Positions 54,701 to 64,000 of a DNA stretch of 64,000 nt are shown in pieces. The stretch lies in assembly GCF_005870025.1 (NCBI RefSeq), contig NZ_VATA01000020.1, forward strand, positions 51,080 through 115,079, read 5' to 3'. Made by a program: the position numbers and the translations under genes. Position 1 is the stretch's first letter; every line of letters starts with the position of its first letter. The stretch comes from Poseidonocella sp. HB161398 (lineage in GTDB: Bacteria; Pseudomonadota; Alphaproteobacteria; Rhodobacterales; Rhodobacteraceae). The notes under the pieces were generated by a model, which searched no databases, was not told the origin of the DNA, and worked only from the letters and a program-made list of their open reading frames with translations.

Positions 54701-55329
54701 CGCCGGTCCTGTGGTCTTTCCGCCGCTGCCCCTATGCGATGCGGGCGCGGCTGGCGCTGCAGGTGTCCCGCGAACCGGTCGAGCTGCGCGAGGTCCTTCT
54801 GCGCGACAAGCCCGCCGAGTTCCTCGCCGCAAGCCCCGACGGCACGGTGCCGCTCTTGCAGGACGGGCCGCGGATCGTGGCGGAAAGCCTCGACATCATG
54901 CTCTGGGCGCTCGGGCGGTCCGACCCGAAGGGCTGGCTTGCCATGCCGGAGGAGGGGCGGGCGCTGATCGCCTGCTTCGACGGGCCGTTCAAGACGGCGC
55001 TCGACCGCACGAAGTACCACAGCCGCCATCCTGGCAGCGATCCGGAGGCGACGCGCGCCGAGGCGATGGCGGTGCTGGGCGGATTGGAGGGGCGGCTCGA
55101 TCCCTGGCTCTTCGGCGCGCGGCCGCGGCTGGCGGACATGGCCGTCCTGCCCTTCGTGCGGCAATTCGCGATGATCGACCGGGCGCGGTTCGACCGCGAG
55201 GCGGGGCCGGGGGTGCGGCGCTGGCTCGATCTCTTCCTCGGCCTGCCGCTCTTCGCCGCCGTCATGGCCAAGCGGGCGCCCTGGGCGCCGGGGCAGGCGG
55301 CGTGCCGCATGCCCTTCGCGGCGCCCTGA
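54697..55329 (+). CDS. Glutathione S-transferase family protein
   Basis: A 210-residue GST-fold protein. The thioredoxin-like N-domain has R-R-C-P-Y-A-M-R-A-R-L-A at 9-20, with Cys11 as a likely active-site residue (omega/glutaredoxin-2-like), and D-G-T-V-P-L-L-Q-D and E-S-L-D-I-M for glutathione binding. The helical C-domain follows. The start is GTG overlapping the mtaB stop (GTGA). Conjugating versus redox role is unresolved; the cysteine favours a thiol-transferase activity. Confidence 0.88.
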   Translation: MTPVLWSFRRCPYAMRARLALQVSREPVELREVLLRDKPAEFLAASPDGTVPLLQDGPRIVAESLDIMLWALGRSDPKGWLAMPEEGRALIACFDGPFKTALDRTKYHSRHPGSDPEATRAEAMAVLGGLEGRLDPWLFGARPRLADMAVLPFVRQFAMIDRARFDREAGPGVRRWLDLFLGLPLFAAVMAKRAPWAPGQAACRMPFAAP

Positions 55330-55362
55330 GACAGGCCGGGCGCCGCGCCCGGCCGCAGGCGC

Positions 55363-55641
55363 TTACTGGCAGGGCGCCTTGTAGTAGGTGCCGTCGCCAT
55401 TGGCGAAATAGCATTCCTGGGTCTCGCTGTTGCGGGCGACCATCGCCCCGGCAGCGGCACCGGCCAGCGCGCCGGCCGCGGTCCATCCGCTATTGGCGCC
55501 GAGCAGCGTGGCGATGACGGCACCGCCGACGGCGCCCGCGCCCGCGCCCATCACTTGCGCGCCCTGCTCGTTGGTCATGTTCTCGCAGGCGGACAGCGCG
55601 AGCGCCCCGGCCAGGAGGGCGGCGGTGATCTTGGTCTTCAT
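55363..55641 (-). CDS. Glycine-zipper lipoprotein
   Basis: A 92-residue small lipoprotein. The signal peptide ends in the lipobox L-S-A-C with lipidated Cys19. The mature part holds G-A-G-A-G-A-V-G-G-A-V-I-A-T-L-L-G and a second A-L-A-G-A-A-A-G-A-M, a glycine-zipper pair like those of Slp/OsmB/YMGG-type envelope proteins, then a short domain with two cysteines (E-C-Y...P-C-Q). Probably an outer-membrane stress-related lipoprotein; exact role unknown. Confidence 0.82.
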   Translation of the reverse strand: MKTKITAALLAGALALSACENMTNEQGAQVMGAGAGAVGGAVIATLLGANSGWTAAGALAGAAAGAMVARNSETQECYFANGDGTYYKAPCQ

Positions 55642-55796
55642 CGGAGGTCTCCTCGACTTTCACATGCGGGTGAGTCTAGGGCGATTGCCCTGTCCGGGAA
55701 AGGCGGCGTCTTCGCCGCAGAGCGGAAACCGGCCCATCCCCATTGACCCCGCGGCCCGTTCGCTGTTCAAGCAGCCCGTGCGAGAGGAGATGTCCC

Positions 55797-57017
<1,221 letters not shown>

Positions 57018-57041
57018 GACCCTGTCGGGGGCGGAATTTCC

Positions 57042-57067
57042 AAGGCCGGGCGCAATGCCCGGCCTTT
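57042..57067 (+). terminator. Terminator after trpB
   Basis: AAGGCCGGGC and GCCCGGCCTT form a 10-bp perfect stem with a 5-base loop, followed by TTTC. The stem ends before the convergent permease stop; its symmetry with A and T flanks lets it work in both directions. Confidence 0.85.
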
Positions 57068-57073
57068 CGCGTT

Positions 57074-58732
57074 TCAGCGGTTGGCGCGCGCCAGCAGCAC
57101 CACCGCGACCAGCCCGACGAGGATGATCAGCATCGAGGGCGGGGCGGCGTCGCCGATCCGCTCCAGCGAGGCCTGGCCGTAGACCCGGGTGGCGAGCGTG
57201 TCGAAATTGAACGGCCGCAGCAGCAGCGTCGCGGGCAGTTCCTTCACCCCGTCGACGAAGACGAGGAGCAGCGCGGTGCCGACCGAGCCGCGGATCATCG
57301 GCAGGTGCACCGTCCGCAGCGTCCCCGAGGGCGTCCGCCCCAGCGAGCGCGCGGCCATCGGCAGGCTCGGCGGGATGCGGCCCATGGCGCTGTCCGCCGC
57401 GCCCTGGCCGATCGCGAAGAAGCGCACCATGTAGGCCAGGATCACCGCCGCCGAGGAGCCGGTCAGCAGCATCCCGGCATTGATCCCGACCAGCTCCAGC
57501 CCGTCGGCGATCCGGTGGTCGAGCGCCGCCATCGGCAGCAGCAGCCCCAGCCCCAGCACCGCGCCAGGCGCGGCATAGCCGAGCGCCGTCACCGGCAGCA
57601 GGAGGCGCATCGCCTTCGACCCGGTCAGCCGCACGCCATAGACCAGCACCAGGCTCAGCGCGATGGTCAGGCAGGCCGCGATCCCGGCGGTGAAGAGCGT
57701 GTTGATCCCCGCCCGGATCAGCCGCGGGTCGAGCCATTCCCCGGCATTCTCCAGCGCCAGCGAGGCGATGATCCCGCCGGGCAGCACGAAGCCGAGCGCG
57801 AAGGGCAGGAGGCAGGCCGCCGTCGCCGCCCAGGCGGGCCAGCCCGAGAGCCGGATCGGATTGGGCTTCGACAGCCGCTTGGCATGGGCATAGACCTGCG
57901 CGCGGCGGCGGCTGATCCGCTCGGCCGAGGCCAGCACCAGCACGAGGCCGAGGCAGACCAGCGCGATCTGCGCCGCGCCCGCGGCCGAGCCGCCCTCGAG
58001 CCAGGTGGTGAAGATGCCGGTGGTCAGGGTCTGCACCGCGAAGAAGTCGACCACGCCGAAATCCGCCCCGGTCTCCATCATCACGATGGCGATGCCGGCG
58101 GCAGCGGCGGGGCGGATCAGCGGCAGCCCGACGCGCAGGAACCGCGCCAGGTGCCCCGCGCCGAGCGCGCGGGCGACATCGAAGCTCGAGGCCGAATGCT
58201 CGCGCAGCGCCGAGCGGCTGAGCAGGTAGACATAGGGGAAGAGCGAGGCCGAGAGCACCAGGATCGCCGCCCAGCGGGAGCGGATCTCGGGGAACCAGTA
58301 GTCGCGGGCGCTCTGCCAGCCGAAGAGGGCGCGCAGCCCGGTCTGCACCGGCCCGGCATATTCCAGGAAATCGGTCAGCGCATAGGCGCCGATATAGGCC
58401 GGGATCGCCATCGGCAGGAGCAGTGCCCAGCGGAGCCAGCGCACGCCGGGGAAGGCGTACATCGTCACCAGCCAGGCGGTGGCGGTGCCGGTCACCCCTG
58501 CGGCCAGCCCGACCGAGCCCATCAGCAAAAGCGTGTTGCCCAGGTAGCGCGGCAGGGTCGTCGCCGCCAGATGTGCCCAGACCCCGTCGGAATTGCCGAC
58601 GGCCAGCCAGACCACGGTCGCCAGCGGCAGGATCACGAAGGCAGCGATCAACAGGGTGAGCACCAGCCAGGGGACCCGGCCCAGCCGGAGGCCCTGGAAG
58701 GCGGAAGCGGGTTCGGGCGCGGTTTCGGTCAT
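57074..58732 (-). CDS. Iron(III)-type ABC transporter permease (fused two-domain)
   Basis: A 552-residue membrane protein with about 12 hydrophobic helices, formed of two homologous permease halves as in FbpB/SfuB. Each half has a coupling loop: S-S-F-D-V-A-R-A-L-G-A-G near 180-191 and P-M-A-A-R-S-L-G-R-T-P near 442-452. Such proteins carry ferric iron or, in some cases, thiamine or 2-aminoethylphosphonate. No binding protein or ATPase gene is adjacent in the window. The ATG was preferred over a GTG three codons earlier. Confidence 0.85.
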   Translation of the reverse strand: MTETAPEPASAFQGLRLGRVPWLVLTLLIAAFVILPLATVVWLAVGNSDGVWAHLAATTLPRYLGNTLLLMGSVGLAAGVTGTATAWLVTMYAFPGVRWLRWALLLPMAIPAYIGAYALTDFLEYAGPVQTGLRALFGWQSARDYWFPEIRSRWAAILVLSASLFPYVYLLSRSALREHSASSFDVARALGAGHLARFLRVGLPLIRPAAAAGIAIVMMETGADFGVVDFFAVQTLTTGIFTTWLEGGSAAGAAQIALVCLGLVLVLASAERISRRRAQVYAHAKRLSKPNPIRLSGWPAWAATAACLLPFALGFVLPGGIIASLALENAGEWLDPRLIRAGINTLFTAGIAACLTIALSLVLVYGVRLTGSKAMRLLLPVTALGYAAPGAVLGLGLLLPMAALDHRIADGLELVGINAGMLLTGSSAAVILAYMVRFFAIGQGAADSAMGRIPPSLPMAARSLGRTPSGTLRTVHLPMIRGSVGTALLLVFVDGVKELPATLLLRPFNFDTLATRVYGQASLERIGDAAPPSMLIILVGLVAVVLLARANR

Positions 58733-58812
58733 GTTCGGCACCAGGCTGCTGGACGGGGATCCCTCGCGGGACAGGGATCCCTAGCGCCTTGCGTGCCAAT
58801 TTGCAAAATGTC

Positions 58813-59544
58813 CTAGCCGCGCAGCCCTTGCGGCCTGTTGCGCCGGGACTGGGTCTGCAGCGCGGGCGCGCCGCGGCCGGGACGGCGGGCGCAGAGCTCT
58901 GCCCAGAGGCGCCGCGCCTCGGCCAGGGCCGGGGCGGGCAGCGGCGGTCCGGCCTGCGCGACCGGCAGCCCGTCGAGCCGCACCGGCAGTGCGCCGCCGG
59001 CATCGCGCGCCTCGGCGCCCGGCAGGCTCTCGCTGGCGCAGCCCTCGGCCAGCAGCAGCGCGTGATGCGGCAGCAGGAGCTGCAGGAAGGTCCAGCCGCG
59101 GTTGGGCGGCAGCGCGCTGATGCCGCGGCCGTCGGCAAGGGCGAGGGCGGGGAATAGCACCGTCGCCGAGCGGCAGTGCCGCAACAGCGCCGGATGGCTC
59201 AGCGCCAGCCGGTGCTCGGGCGCGACGACGAGGTCGCGCCGCGGCAGGCCCGGCCCCAGCGCGCCGCGCCGGATCCGCACGGGACGGCGGTCGGGCGCGG
59301 CCTCGAGCTCTTCGCGGGAGATGCGGCTGCGGCCGATCCAGAGGATCTCCTGCGGTCCGCGGTCCTGGGTCTCGACCATTTCGCCGATCCGCAGGTCGCG
59401 CAGCAGCCGCGGTCCGGCCGGGGTCTCGATTCTCGTGTCCCGGGCGAGGCGGCCGCCGGGCCCGGCGAGGGCTGCCGCGTGCAGGCCGGCCATGTGGGAA
59501 ACGGGGTCGGGCCGCAATGCGGCCACGCTCTGGTCAACTGCCAT
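58813..59544 (-). CDS. Hint-domain protein lacking the catalytic cysteine
   Basis: A 243-residue protein with a Hint (Hedgehog/intein-type) domain at about 34-175. The pattern D-T-R-I-E-T-P-A-G-P-R-L-L-R-D-L-R-I-G-E-M-V-E-T is followed by I-L-W-I-G-R and V-V-A-P-E-H-R-L-A-L with His111, as in the Hint_2 proteins abundant in Rhodobacterales. The usual cysteine that opens the domain is absent (L-A-R-D-T instead of C-F-A-x-G-T). GAGGAGGAG lies five bases before the ATG. The C-terminus is Arg/Pro-rich. Role unknown. Confidence 0.8.
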   Translation of the reverse strand: MAVDQSVAALRPDPVSHMAGLHAAALAGPGGRLARDTRIETPAGPRLLRDLRIGEMVETQDRGPQEILWIGRSRISREELEAAPDRRPVRIRRGALGPGLPRRDLVVAPEHRLALSHPALLRHCRSATVLFPALALADGRGISALPPNRGWTFLQLLLPHHALLLAEGCASESLPGAEARDAGGALPVRLDGLPVAQAGPPLPAPALAEARRLWAELCARRPGRGAPALQTQSRRNRPQGLRG

Positions 59545-59615
59545 CGGGCTCCTCCTCGAACCTGCCTGTTCTGGAGGAGCCATGGTTTCGCCGGCGTTAA
59601 GCCTGGCGCGGTTTC

Positions 59616-60338
59616 TCAGCCCGCCAGCGCGTCGAGCGCGGCGCGCAGGTCGAGCGCCCCGTCATAGAGCGCCCGCCCCGAGATCGCCCCGTCGAGCGTC
59701 ACGCCGCAGTCGCGCAGCGCGATCAGGTCGTCGAGCGAGGACACCCCGCCCGAGGCGATGACCGGGATCGACACGGCGCGCGCCAGCGCGGCGGTCGCCT
59801 CGATATTCGGCCCCTGCATCGCGCCGTCGCGGTTGATGTCGGTATAGATGATCGCCGCGATGCCCGCGTCCTCGAATTCCCGGGCAAGATCGGTCACTTC
59901 GATCTCGGTCTCCTCGGCCCAGCCGCGGGTCGCGACCTTGCCGTTCCGGGCATCGAGCCCGACTGCGACCTGCCCGGGGAAGGCCTTCGCCGCCTCGCGC
60001 ACCAGCGCCGGGTTCTCCACCGCCACGGTGCCGAGGATGACCCGCGCCAGGCCCTTCTCCAGCCAGGTGCCGATCGTCTTCATGTCGCGGATGCCGCCGC
60101 CGAGCTGGGCGGGCACCTTGCACGCGGCGAGGATCGCCTCGACCGGCGCGGCATTGACCGGCTCGCCGGCGAAGGCGCCGTTGAGATCGACCAGATGCAG
60201 CCATTCGCAGCCCGCCTCGACGAAGGCGCGGGCCTGCGCGGCCGGGTCGTCGTTGAACACGGTGGCCTGCTCCATGTCGCCCTTGAAAAGCCGGACGCAG
60301 GCGCCGTCCTTCAGGTCGATGGCGGGATAGAGGATCAT
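59616..60338 (-). CDS. hisA: ProFAR isomerase (HisA)
   Basis: A 240-residue TIM-barrel enzyme catalysing the Amadori isomerisation of ProFAR to PRFAR in histidine synthesis. Catalytic Asp8 (P-A-I-D-L-K-D-G) and Asp129 (V-G-L-D-A-R) are present, as are the phosphate-binding glycines G-G-G-I-R and A-S-G-G-V-S. Length is standard. Unlike the common hisBHAF cluster, no other his gene adjoins it; hisC is about 3 kb away on the other strand. Confidence 0.95.
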   Translation of the reverse strand: MILYPAIDLKDGACVRLFKGDMEQATVFNDDPAAQARAFVEAGCEWLHLVDLNGAFAGEPVNAAPVEAILAACKVPAQLGGGIRDMKTIGTWLEKGLARVILGTVAVENPALVREAAKAFPGQVAVGLDARNGKVATRGWAEETEIEVTDLAREFEDAGIAAIIYTDINRDGAMQGPNIEATAALARAVSIPVIASGGVSSLDDLIALRDCGVTLDGAISGRALYDGALDLRAALDALAG

Positions 60339-60463
60339 GGTCGGGTCCCTTTCGCGATATCCGCGCCCCCATGCCATGTCCGGCCCGCGAAGCCAAGCGA
60401 CGCGAGGTTGTACTTGACCGGCGCCGCGGGCGCAGGCGTGCTGGAGCGCGGGAGGAGACATCG

Positions 60464-60844
60464 ATGAAGTACCTGATCTGCGCCGCGCTGGTCGCGGCGG
60501 GGCCTCTGCTTGCCGATCCGGCAGAGGGGCTGTGGAAGACCGAGCCGGGCAGGGACGGCACGTTCGGCCATGTGAGCATCGCGGCCTGCGGCGCGGCGCT
60601 CTGCGGCACGCTGAAGGAGGCGTTCAACGCCGATGGCAGCCATCGCGACTCGGGCGCCGTGGGCAAGCCGATCGTCTGGGACATGCGCCCGGAGGGCGGA
60701 GGCCAGTACGATCACGGCCGGATCTGGGATCCGCAGCGGGACAAGACCTTCCGCTCGAAGATGGTGCTGGAGGGCGACCGGCTGGATGTCTCGGGCTGCG
60801 TCGGGCCGTTCTGCGTCGCCCAGACCTGGCAGCGACTGAACTGA
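60464..60844 (+). CDS. DUF2147 family secreted protein
   Basis: A 126-residue exported protein; residues 1-18 are a signal peptide. The domain pattern G-L-W-K-T-E...[13 protein letters not shown], then [12 protein letters not shown] and [16 protein letters not shown] matches DUF2147, with four conserved cysteines. Function unknown; probably a periplasmic beta-barrel domain. GGAGGAG precedes the ATG. Confidence 0.88.
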   Translation: MKYLICAALVAAGPLLADPAEGLWKTEPGRDGTFGHVSIAACGAALCGTLKEAFNADGSHRDSGAVGKPIVWDMRPEGGGQYDHGRIWDPQRDKTFRSKMVLEGDRLDVSGCVGPFCVAQTWQRLN

Positions 60845-60929
60845 CCGGGGGCGGCTTAACCATGCGGAAAGAGTCGCCGTCCCAGGATGCGGCAGCCGCA
60901 GAAAGGCGGTGCATCAGCGGGAACACGCA

Positions 60930-61835
60930 ATGGGACTCTTCTGGCTCTGGCTTCTCGGCCTCGCGATGGCGGCCGGGCCCGCGCCGGCCTGGGAACGGCT
61001 CGGCATGGCGCGGCTCCATACCAACGGCGCCTTTACCAACGACGTCTTCGGCGACCGCCATGACCGATGGCACGGCAGCAGCTACCGGGCGGGGCTCCTG
61101 CCGTCGCCGGGGCAGGGCGGGCCCGACATGGTGGAGCTGCGATTCTTCACCGGGGCGCTGACCCCGGCCAGCCTGGCCGGTCCCGATCCCTCCGGCCGCC
61201 CTCTGGCCGGGGATGCGGGGCCGGGGATGCGCGGCTATCTCCTGGGTCCAAAGGGCAGTCTGGAGGCGGGGCTCGACCTGGCCGCCGCCGGGCCGCAGAC
61301 CCGCTATCCCGAGATCCCGCCGCGGCTGCGCTCGCCGGGGGAGGATCCCGGCCCGGCGCTGGAGGACGGGCAGATCGGCGATGCGCTGAACCCGACCCTT
61401 GTGCTGGCGGCGACGCGGCGGCTGCCCGCGGCGGAGCGCGCGCCCTACCGGGCCCTGGCCAGCCTGCAGCTCCAGGCCGGGTCGCAGACGCAGTTCCGGC
61501 TCGGCGGCGATCTGGTGCTGGGGTCCGCGGGGGGCGGTGCGCTGCCGCTGCGCGCCGCCGCCGCAGGCGACCTGATTCCGGTCTCCCGCCAGCAGGCCGA
61601 GGGCGGCGGGCCGGTGCCCGGCGCGGATGCGTCCCATGTGCTGCGCTCGGCCCGCCCGCCGCAGGACCGCGGCTACCGGCCGGCGGACCTCCGCCACCGC
61701 GCGCGGATCGGCGGACTCTGGCGCTGGGGGCAGGGGCGGCAGGTCTTCTATGGGGTCGTCTTTCTGGACGAGGAATTCGGGGAACAGCCCGAGGCGCAGA
61801 TGGTCGGCACGGTGCATGTAAATTGGCGGTTCTGA
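60930..61835 (+). CDS. LpxR-like (DUF2219) outer-membrane protein
   Basis: A 301-residue exported protein with a signal peptide (about 1-20). N-D-V-F-G-D-R-H-D-R-W at 31-41 and the C-terminal E-E-F-G-E-Q-P-E-A-Q-M-V-G-T-V-H-V-N-W-R-F, ending in aromatic Phe, match the DUF2219/LpxR family of outer-membrane lipid A 3'-O-deacylases. The Asn and Asp in the first motif correspond to catalytic/calcium residues. It may trim lipid A; catalytic competence is not proven. The start was set at the hydrophobic signal sequence. Confidence 0.72.
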   Translation: MGLFWLWLLGLAMAAGPAPAWERLGMARLHTNGAFTNDVFGDRHDRWHGSSYRAGLLPSPGQGGPDMVELRFFTGALTPASLAGPDPSGRPLAGDAGPGMRGYLLGPKGSLEAGLDLAAAGPQTRYPEIPPRLRSPGEDPGPALEDGQIGDALNPTLVLAATRRLPAAERAPYRALASLQLQAGSQTQFRLGGDLVLGSAGGGALPLRAAAAGDLIPVSRQQAEGGGPVPGADASHVLRSARPPQDRGYRPADLRHRARIGGLWRWGQGRQVFYGVVFLDEEFGEQPEAQMVGTVHVNWRF

Positions 61836-61848
61836 CCGGGCTTGGCGC

Positions 61849-61877
61849 TTGACTCCCCGCGGGCCTGCCGCTAAAGC
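61849..61877 (+). promoter_or_regulatory. Promoter of rpsD
   Basis: TTGACT and TAAAGC are separated by 17 bases, giving a leader of about 150 bases before rpsD. TTGACT with a TAAA-type -10 fits strong promoters of this bacterial family. Confidence 0.65.
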
Positions 61878-61884
61878 GCGCCAT

Positions 61885-62012
61885 CCCGGCAGAGCTGCCG
61901 GGTCTTTGGTGTTGGTGGCCCCCGCAAGGGGATGCCTGTCGGCCCGTCTTCCTGCAAACCCGGGAGGCGCGGCGGAGGACAACGCCCTTCGACAATCCGC
62001 CCCCTCGCGGGG
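61885..62012 (+). promoter_or_regulatory. Structured rpsD leader with hairpins
   Basis: The untranslated leader is highly structured. CCCGGCAG/CTGCCGGG (61885-61902) is a perfect 8-bp hairpin followed by TCTTT, resembling an attenuator. GCCCCC/GGGGGC around 61919-61932 region and CGCCCCCTCGCGGGGGC just before the ribosome site (AAGGAG) can form further stems. S4 represses its own mRNA in other bacteria, so an autoregulatory element is a reasonable inference. Confidence 0.45.
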
Positions 62013-62032
62013 GCACCAGAAGGAGACCAGCC

Positions 62033-62653
62033 GTGACCAAACGCACGTCTGCCAAGTACAAGATCGACCGCCGCATGGGCGAGAACATCTGGGGCCGTCC
62101 GAAGTCCCCGGTCAACCGCCGCGAATACGGCCCCGGCCAGCACGGCCAGCGCCGCAAGGGCAAGATGTCCGACTTCGGCCTGCAGCTGCGCGCCAAGCAG
62201 AAGCTGAAAGGCTACTACGGCGACCTGACCGAGAAGCAGTTCCGCCGCATCTACGCCGAAGCCGAGCGCGTCAAGGGCGACACCGGCGAGAACCTGATCG
62301 GCCTGCTGGAGCGCCGCCTGGACGCCGTCGTCTACCGCGCCAAGTTCGTGCCGACCGTCTTCGCCGCCCGCCAGTTCGTGAACCACGGCCATGTGGAAGT
62401 GAACGGCAAGCGCGTCAATATCCCGTCCTACCGCGTGAAGGAAGGCGACGTGATCACCGTGCGCGAGAAGTCGCGCCAGCTCGCCGTCCTGCTCGAGGCC
62501 GTCCAGCTCTCCGAGCGCGACGTTCCGGACTACATCGAGGCCGACCACTCCAAGATGACCGCCACCTTCGTGCGCGCTCCGGGCCTGGCCGACGTGCCGT
62601 ACCCGGTCATCATGGAACCGAACCTCGTCATCGAATACTACGCGCAGAACTGA
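62033..62653 (+). CDS. rpsD: 30S ribosomal protein S4
   Basis: A 206-residue primary 16S rRNA-binding protein. The N-terminal S4 region and the S4 RNA-binding domain ([11 protein letters not shown] and [11 protein letters not shown]) are intact. The N-terminus lacks the zinc-type cysteine cluster, so it is the C-minus form, as in many proteobacteria. The start is GTG, with AAGGAG eight bases upstream. It stands alone rather than in the alpha operon, as usual in alphaproteobacteria. Confidence 0.98.
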   Translation: MTKRTSAKYKIDRRMGENIWGRPKSPVNRREYGPGQHGQRRKGKMSDFGLQLRAKQKLKGYYGDLTEKQFRRIYAEAERVKGDTGENLIGLLERRLDAVVYRAKFVPTVFAARQFVNHGHVEVNGKRVNIPSYRVKEGDVITVREKSRQLAVLLEAVQLSERDVPDYIEADHSKMTATFVRAPGLADVPYPVIMEPNLVIEYYAQN

Positions 62654-62783
62654 TCCGGTTCTCCGCGATGACCTTCGGCGCCGCGTCCTTCCCGGACGCG
62701 GCGCTTTGCGTTTCGCGATAGGCAGGCGATGGGGTAGATCTCGGGTGTGCGCCGAATTCCGCGCTCCACCGAAAGGCAACTCC

Positions 62784-63356
62784 ATGACACCGTTTTCCGC
62801 AGTCCTTTCCGCCGCGCTGCTGCTGCCCTGCGCCGTCTTCGCCTGGGATCTCGACCCGGACGCCTCGGCGGTCAGCTATGTCAGCATGAAGAACGGCGAC
62901 GTCGCCGAGGCTAACAGCTTCTCCAGCCTCTCGGGCAGCGTCTCCGAGACCGGCACGGTCACCGTCGACATCAATCTGGCCTCGGTCGAGACCGGCATCG
63001 ACATCCGCAACCAGCGCGTGCGCGACTTGCTGTTCAAGGTCGATGTCTTCCCCAAGGCGACGGTGACGGCCGAGGTCGATCTCGAGGCGCTCGGCCAGAT
63101 CGCCCCCGGCGCGGCCGCCAAGATGGAGCTGCCGCTGTCGCTTTCGGTCAACGGCACCGGATCGGACTACGCGTCGAGCGTGCTCGTCACCCGGGCGGGC
63201 GAGGACCGCGTCGTCGTCGCCTCGCTGGCGCCGGTGATCGTCGATGCCGGGGAGCTCGATTTCCCCGAGGGACTGGCCAAGCTGCGCGAGCTGGCCGGGC
63301 TCGACTCGATCCAGCCGGTGGTTCCGGTCTCCTTCGTGCTCAGCTTCACCCGCTAG
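62784..63356 (+). CDS. YceI family periplasmic protein
   Basis: A 190-residue exported protein of the YceI lipocalin-like family, which bind polyisoprenoid lipids. Signal peptide about 1-20 (ending V-F-A). The mature start W-D-L-D-P-D-A-S-A-V-S-Y-V-S and the block S-V-E-T-G-I-D-I-R-N-Q-R-V-R-D-L-L-F-K-V-D-V-F-P-K-A-T-V are family hallmarks. Role in this organism unknown; YceI proteins are often linked to acid or osmotic stress or quinone handling. AAAGG precedes the ATG. Confidence 0.92.
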   Translation: MTPFSAVLSAALLLPCAVFAWDLDPDASAVSYVSMKNGDVAEANSFSSLSGSVSETGTVTVDINLASVETGIDIRNQRVRDLLFKVDVFPKATVTAEVDLEALGQIAPGAAAKMELPLSLSVNGTGSDYASSVLVTRAGEDRVVVASLAPVIVDAGELDFPEGLAKLRELAGLDSIQPVVPVSFVLSFTR

Positions 63357-63542
63357 CGCCGCCCCGGCACCGGGCCTGGCGCCGGAAAACGCCGATTCCG
63401 TCCCGGCCGGCCGCGCTTCGGGCGCGGTTGGCACTGGCCTTGGCGCGCGGCGGCGGCTACATCCGGCGCGATGCCGGCCCGCGCGGCCGGTCCCCTGGAG
63501 ACAGGCCGTCCGGGACGCCCCGGCCGGCGGAAGGAGCCGCCA

Positions 63543-64000
63543 ATGACGCAGATCGTGCCGCAGCCCGGGATCATGGAGATCGCGCTCTACGAGAGCGGGC
63601 AGTCCAAGGTCGAGGGCGTCTCGGAGGTCATCAAGCTCAGCTCGAACGAGAATCCCTACGGTCCCTCGCCGAAGGCCATCGAGGCGTTCCGGGCGACGGC
63701 GGACCGGCTCCACCGCTATCCCTCCACCGACCATGCCGAGCTGCGCACGGCGATCGGCGAGGTGCACGGGCTGGACCCCGCGCGGATCATCTGCGGCGTG
63801 GGTTCGGACGAGATCATCAACCTGCTCTGCCAGGCCTATGCCGGTCCGGGCGACGAGGTGCTGCAGACCGAGCACGGCTTCTCGATGTACCGCATCTCGG
63901 CACTGGCGGCGGGCGCCTCCAGCGTCTCGGTCCCCGAGCGCGAGCGCACGACCGATGTCGACGCGCTGCTGGCGGGCGTGACCGAGCGGACGAAGCTGGT
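63543..64000 (+). CDS. hisC: Histidinol-phosphate aminotransferase (partial, 3' end cut)
   Basis: The first 152 codons of a class II PLP aminotransferase are present; the gene runs off the window. [13 protein letters not shown] near 38-50, [10 protein letters not shown] near 63-72 and G-V-G-S-D-E-I-I-N near 87-95 are characteristic of HisC. The PLP lysine lies beyond the end. GGAGC lies about six bases before the ATG. It transfers an amino group to imidazole-acetol phosphate in histidine synthesis; aromatic aminotransferase activity is possible in this family. Confidence 0.9.
   Translation, partial: MTQIVPQPGIMEIALYESGQSKVEGVSEVIKLSSNENPYGPSPKAIEAFRATADRLHRYPSTDHAELRTAIGEVHGLDPARIICGVGSDEIINLLCQAYAGPGDEVLQTEHGFSMYRISALAAGASSVSVPERERTTDVDALLAGVTERTKL

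Overview
This is a 64 kb stretch of a high-G+C alphaproteobacterial chromosome, most likely a member of the Rhodobacteraceae/Paracoccaceae. The grounds are the gene order murA - DUF2948 - hisD - UPF0262 - infA - maf - RNase E/G - yacG - tRNA-Phe, a VPLPA-CTERM-type sorting tail, the alphaproteobacterial 3-hydroxybutyrate dehydrogenase/patatin pair, and strong G/C third-position bias. The genus cannot be named from this alone. Position 1 is a contig end: 47 G followed by 16 C, almost certainly a sequencing or assembly artefact. The right end cuts hisC.

Layout. (a) 82-2676: a GMC (choline dehydrogenase-like) oxidoreductase and a divergent LysR regulator. (b) 3024-10714: tRNA-Thr, then a housekeeping block from murA to yacG and tRNA-Phe, with a GNAT/nitrilase pair inside it. 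(c) 10878-13367: MarR regulator with a divergent SnoaL-like enzyme and a palindromic operator, then Vsr endonuclease, a 2Fe-2S ferredoxin and a flavodoxin. (d) 13501-24651: a polyamine island. A PotFGHI-type importer and a glutamine-synthetase-like ligase lie on the minus strand; a second such ligase, a class III aminotransferase, a PuuB-like FAD oxidase and an aldehyde dehydrogenase lie on the plus strand. Together they can import putrescine-like amines and degrade them by gamma-glutamylation and/or transamination. (e) 24694-28876: a two-component system, a YfdX-family secreted protein and small unknowns, followed by a 220-bp tandem noncoding repeat. (f) 29345-36398: bdhA and patatin, small secreted or membrane proteins, lepA, a Pycsar-effector-like membrane protein, a HEPN/AbiU2-like gene interrupted by an amber codon, and a DUF7282-like secreted protein. 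(g) 36451-41186: a run of four hairpins, peroxiredoxin, rsmD, a VPLPA-CTERM serine protease, map, and a MocR regulator. (h) 41495-50709: an apparent seven-gene operon (binding protein, two permeases, two unlike ATPases, class I amidotransferase, a third glutamine-synthetase-like ligase) ending in an amidase, probably controlled by the divergent MocR protein. (i) 50756-64000: flavin reductases, tRNA-Lys, dapF-mtaB-GST, trpB, an iron-type ABC permease, a Hint-domain protein, hisA, an LpxR-like outer-membrane protein, rpsD, a YceI protein and the start of hisC.

Most of the window is core genome. I see no prophage, insertion sequence or CRISPR array. The most unusual items are the interrupted HEPN gene next to a PycTM-like protein, the complementary degeneration of the two ATPases of the MocR-linked transporter, the 220-bp repeat with a perfectly conserved 80-bp half, the four consecutive hairpins, and the intercistronic terminator in the pot operon. 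Calls rest on reading motifs by eye; no database search was possible.
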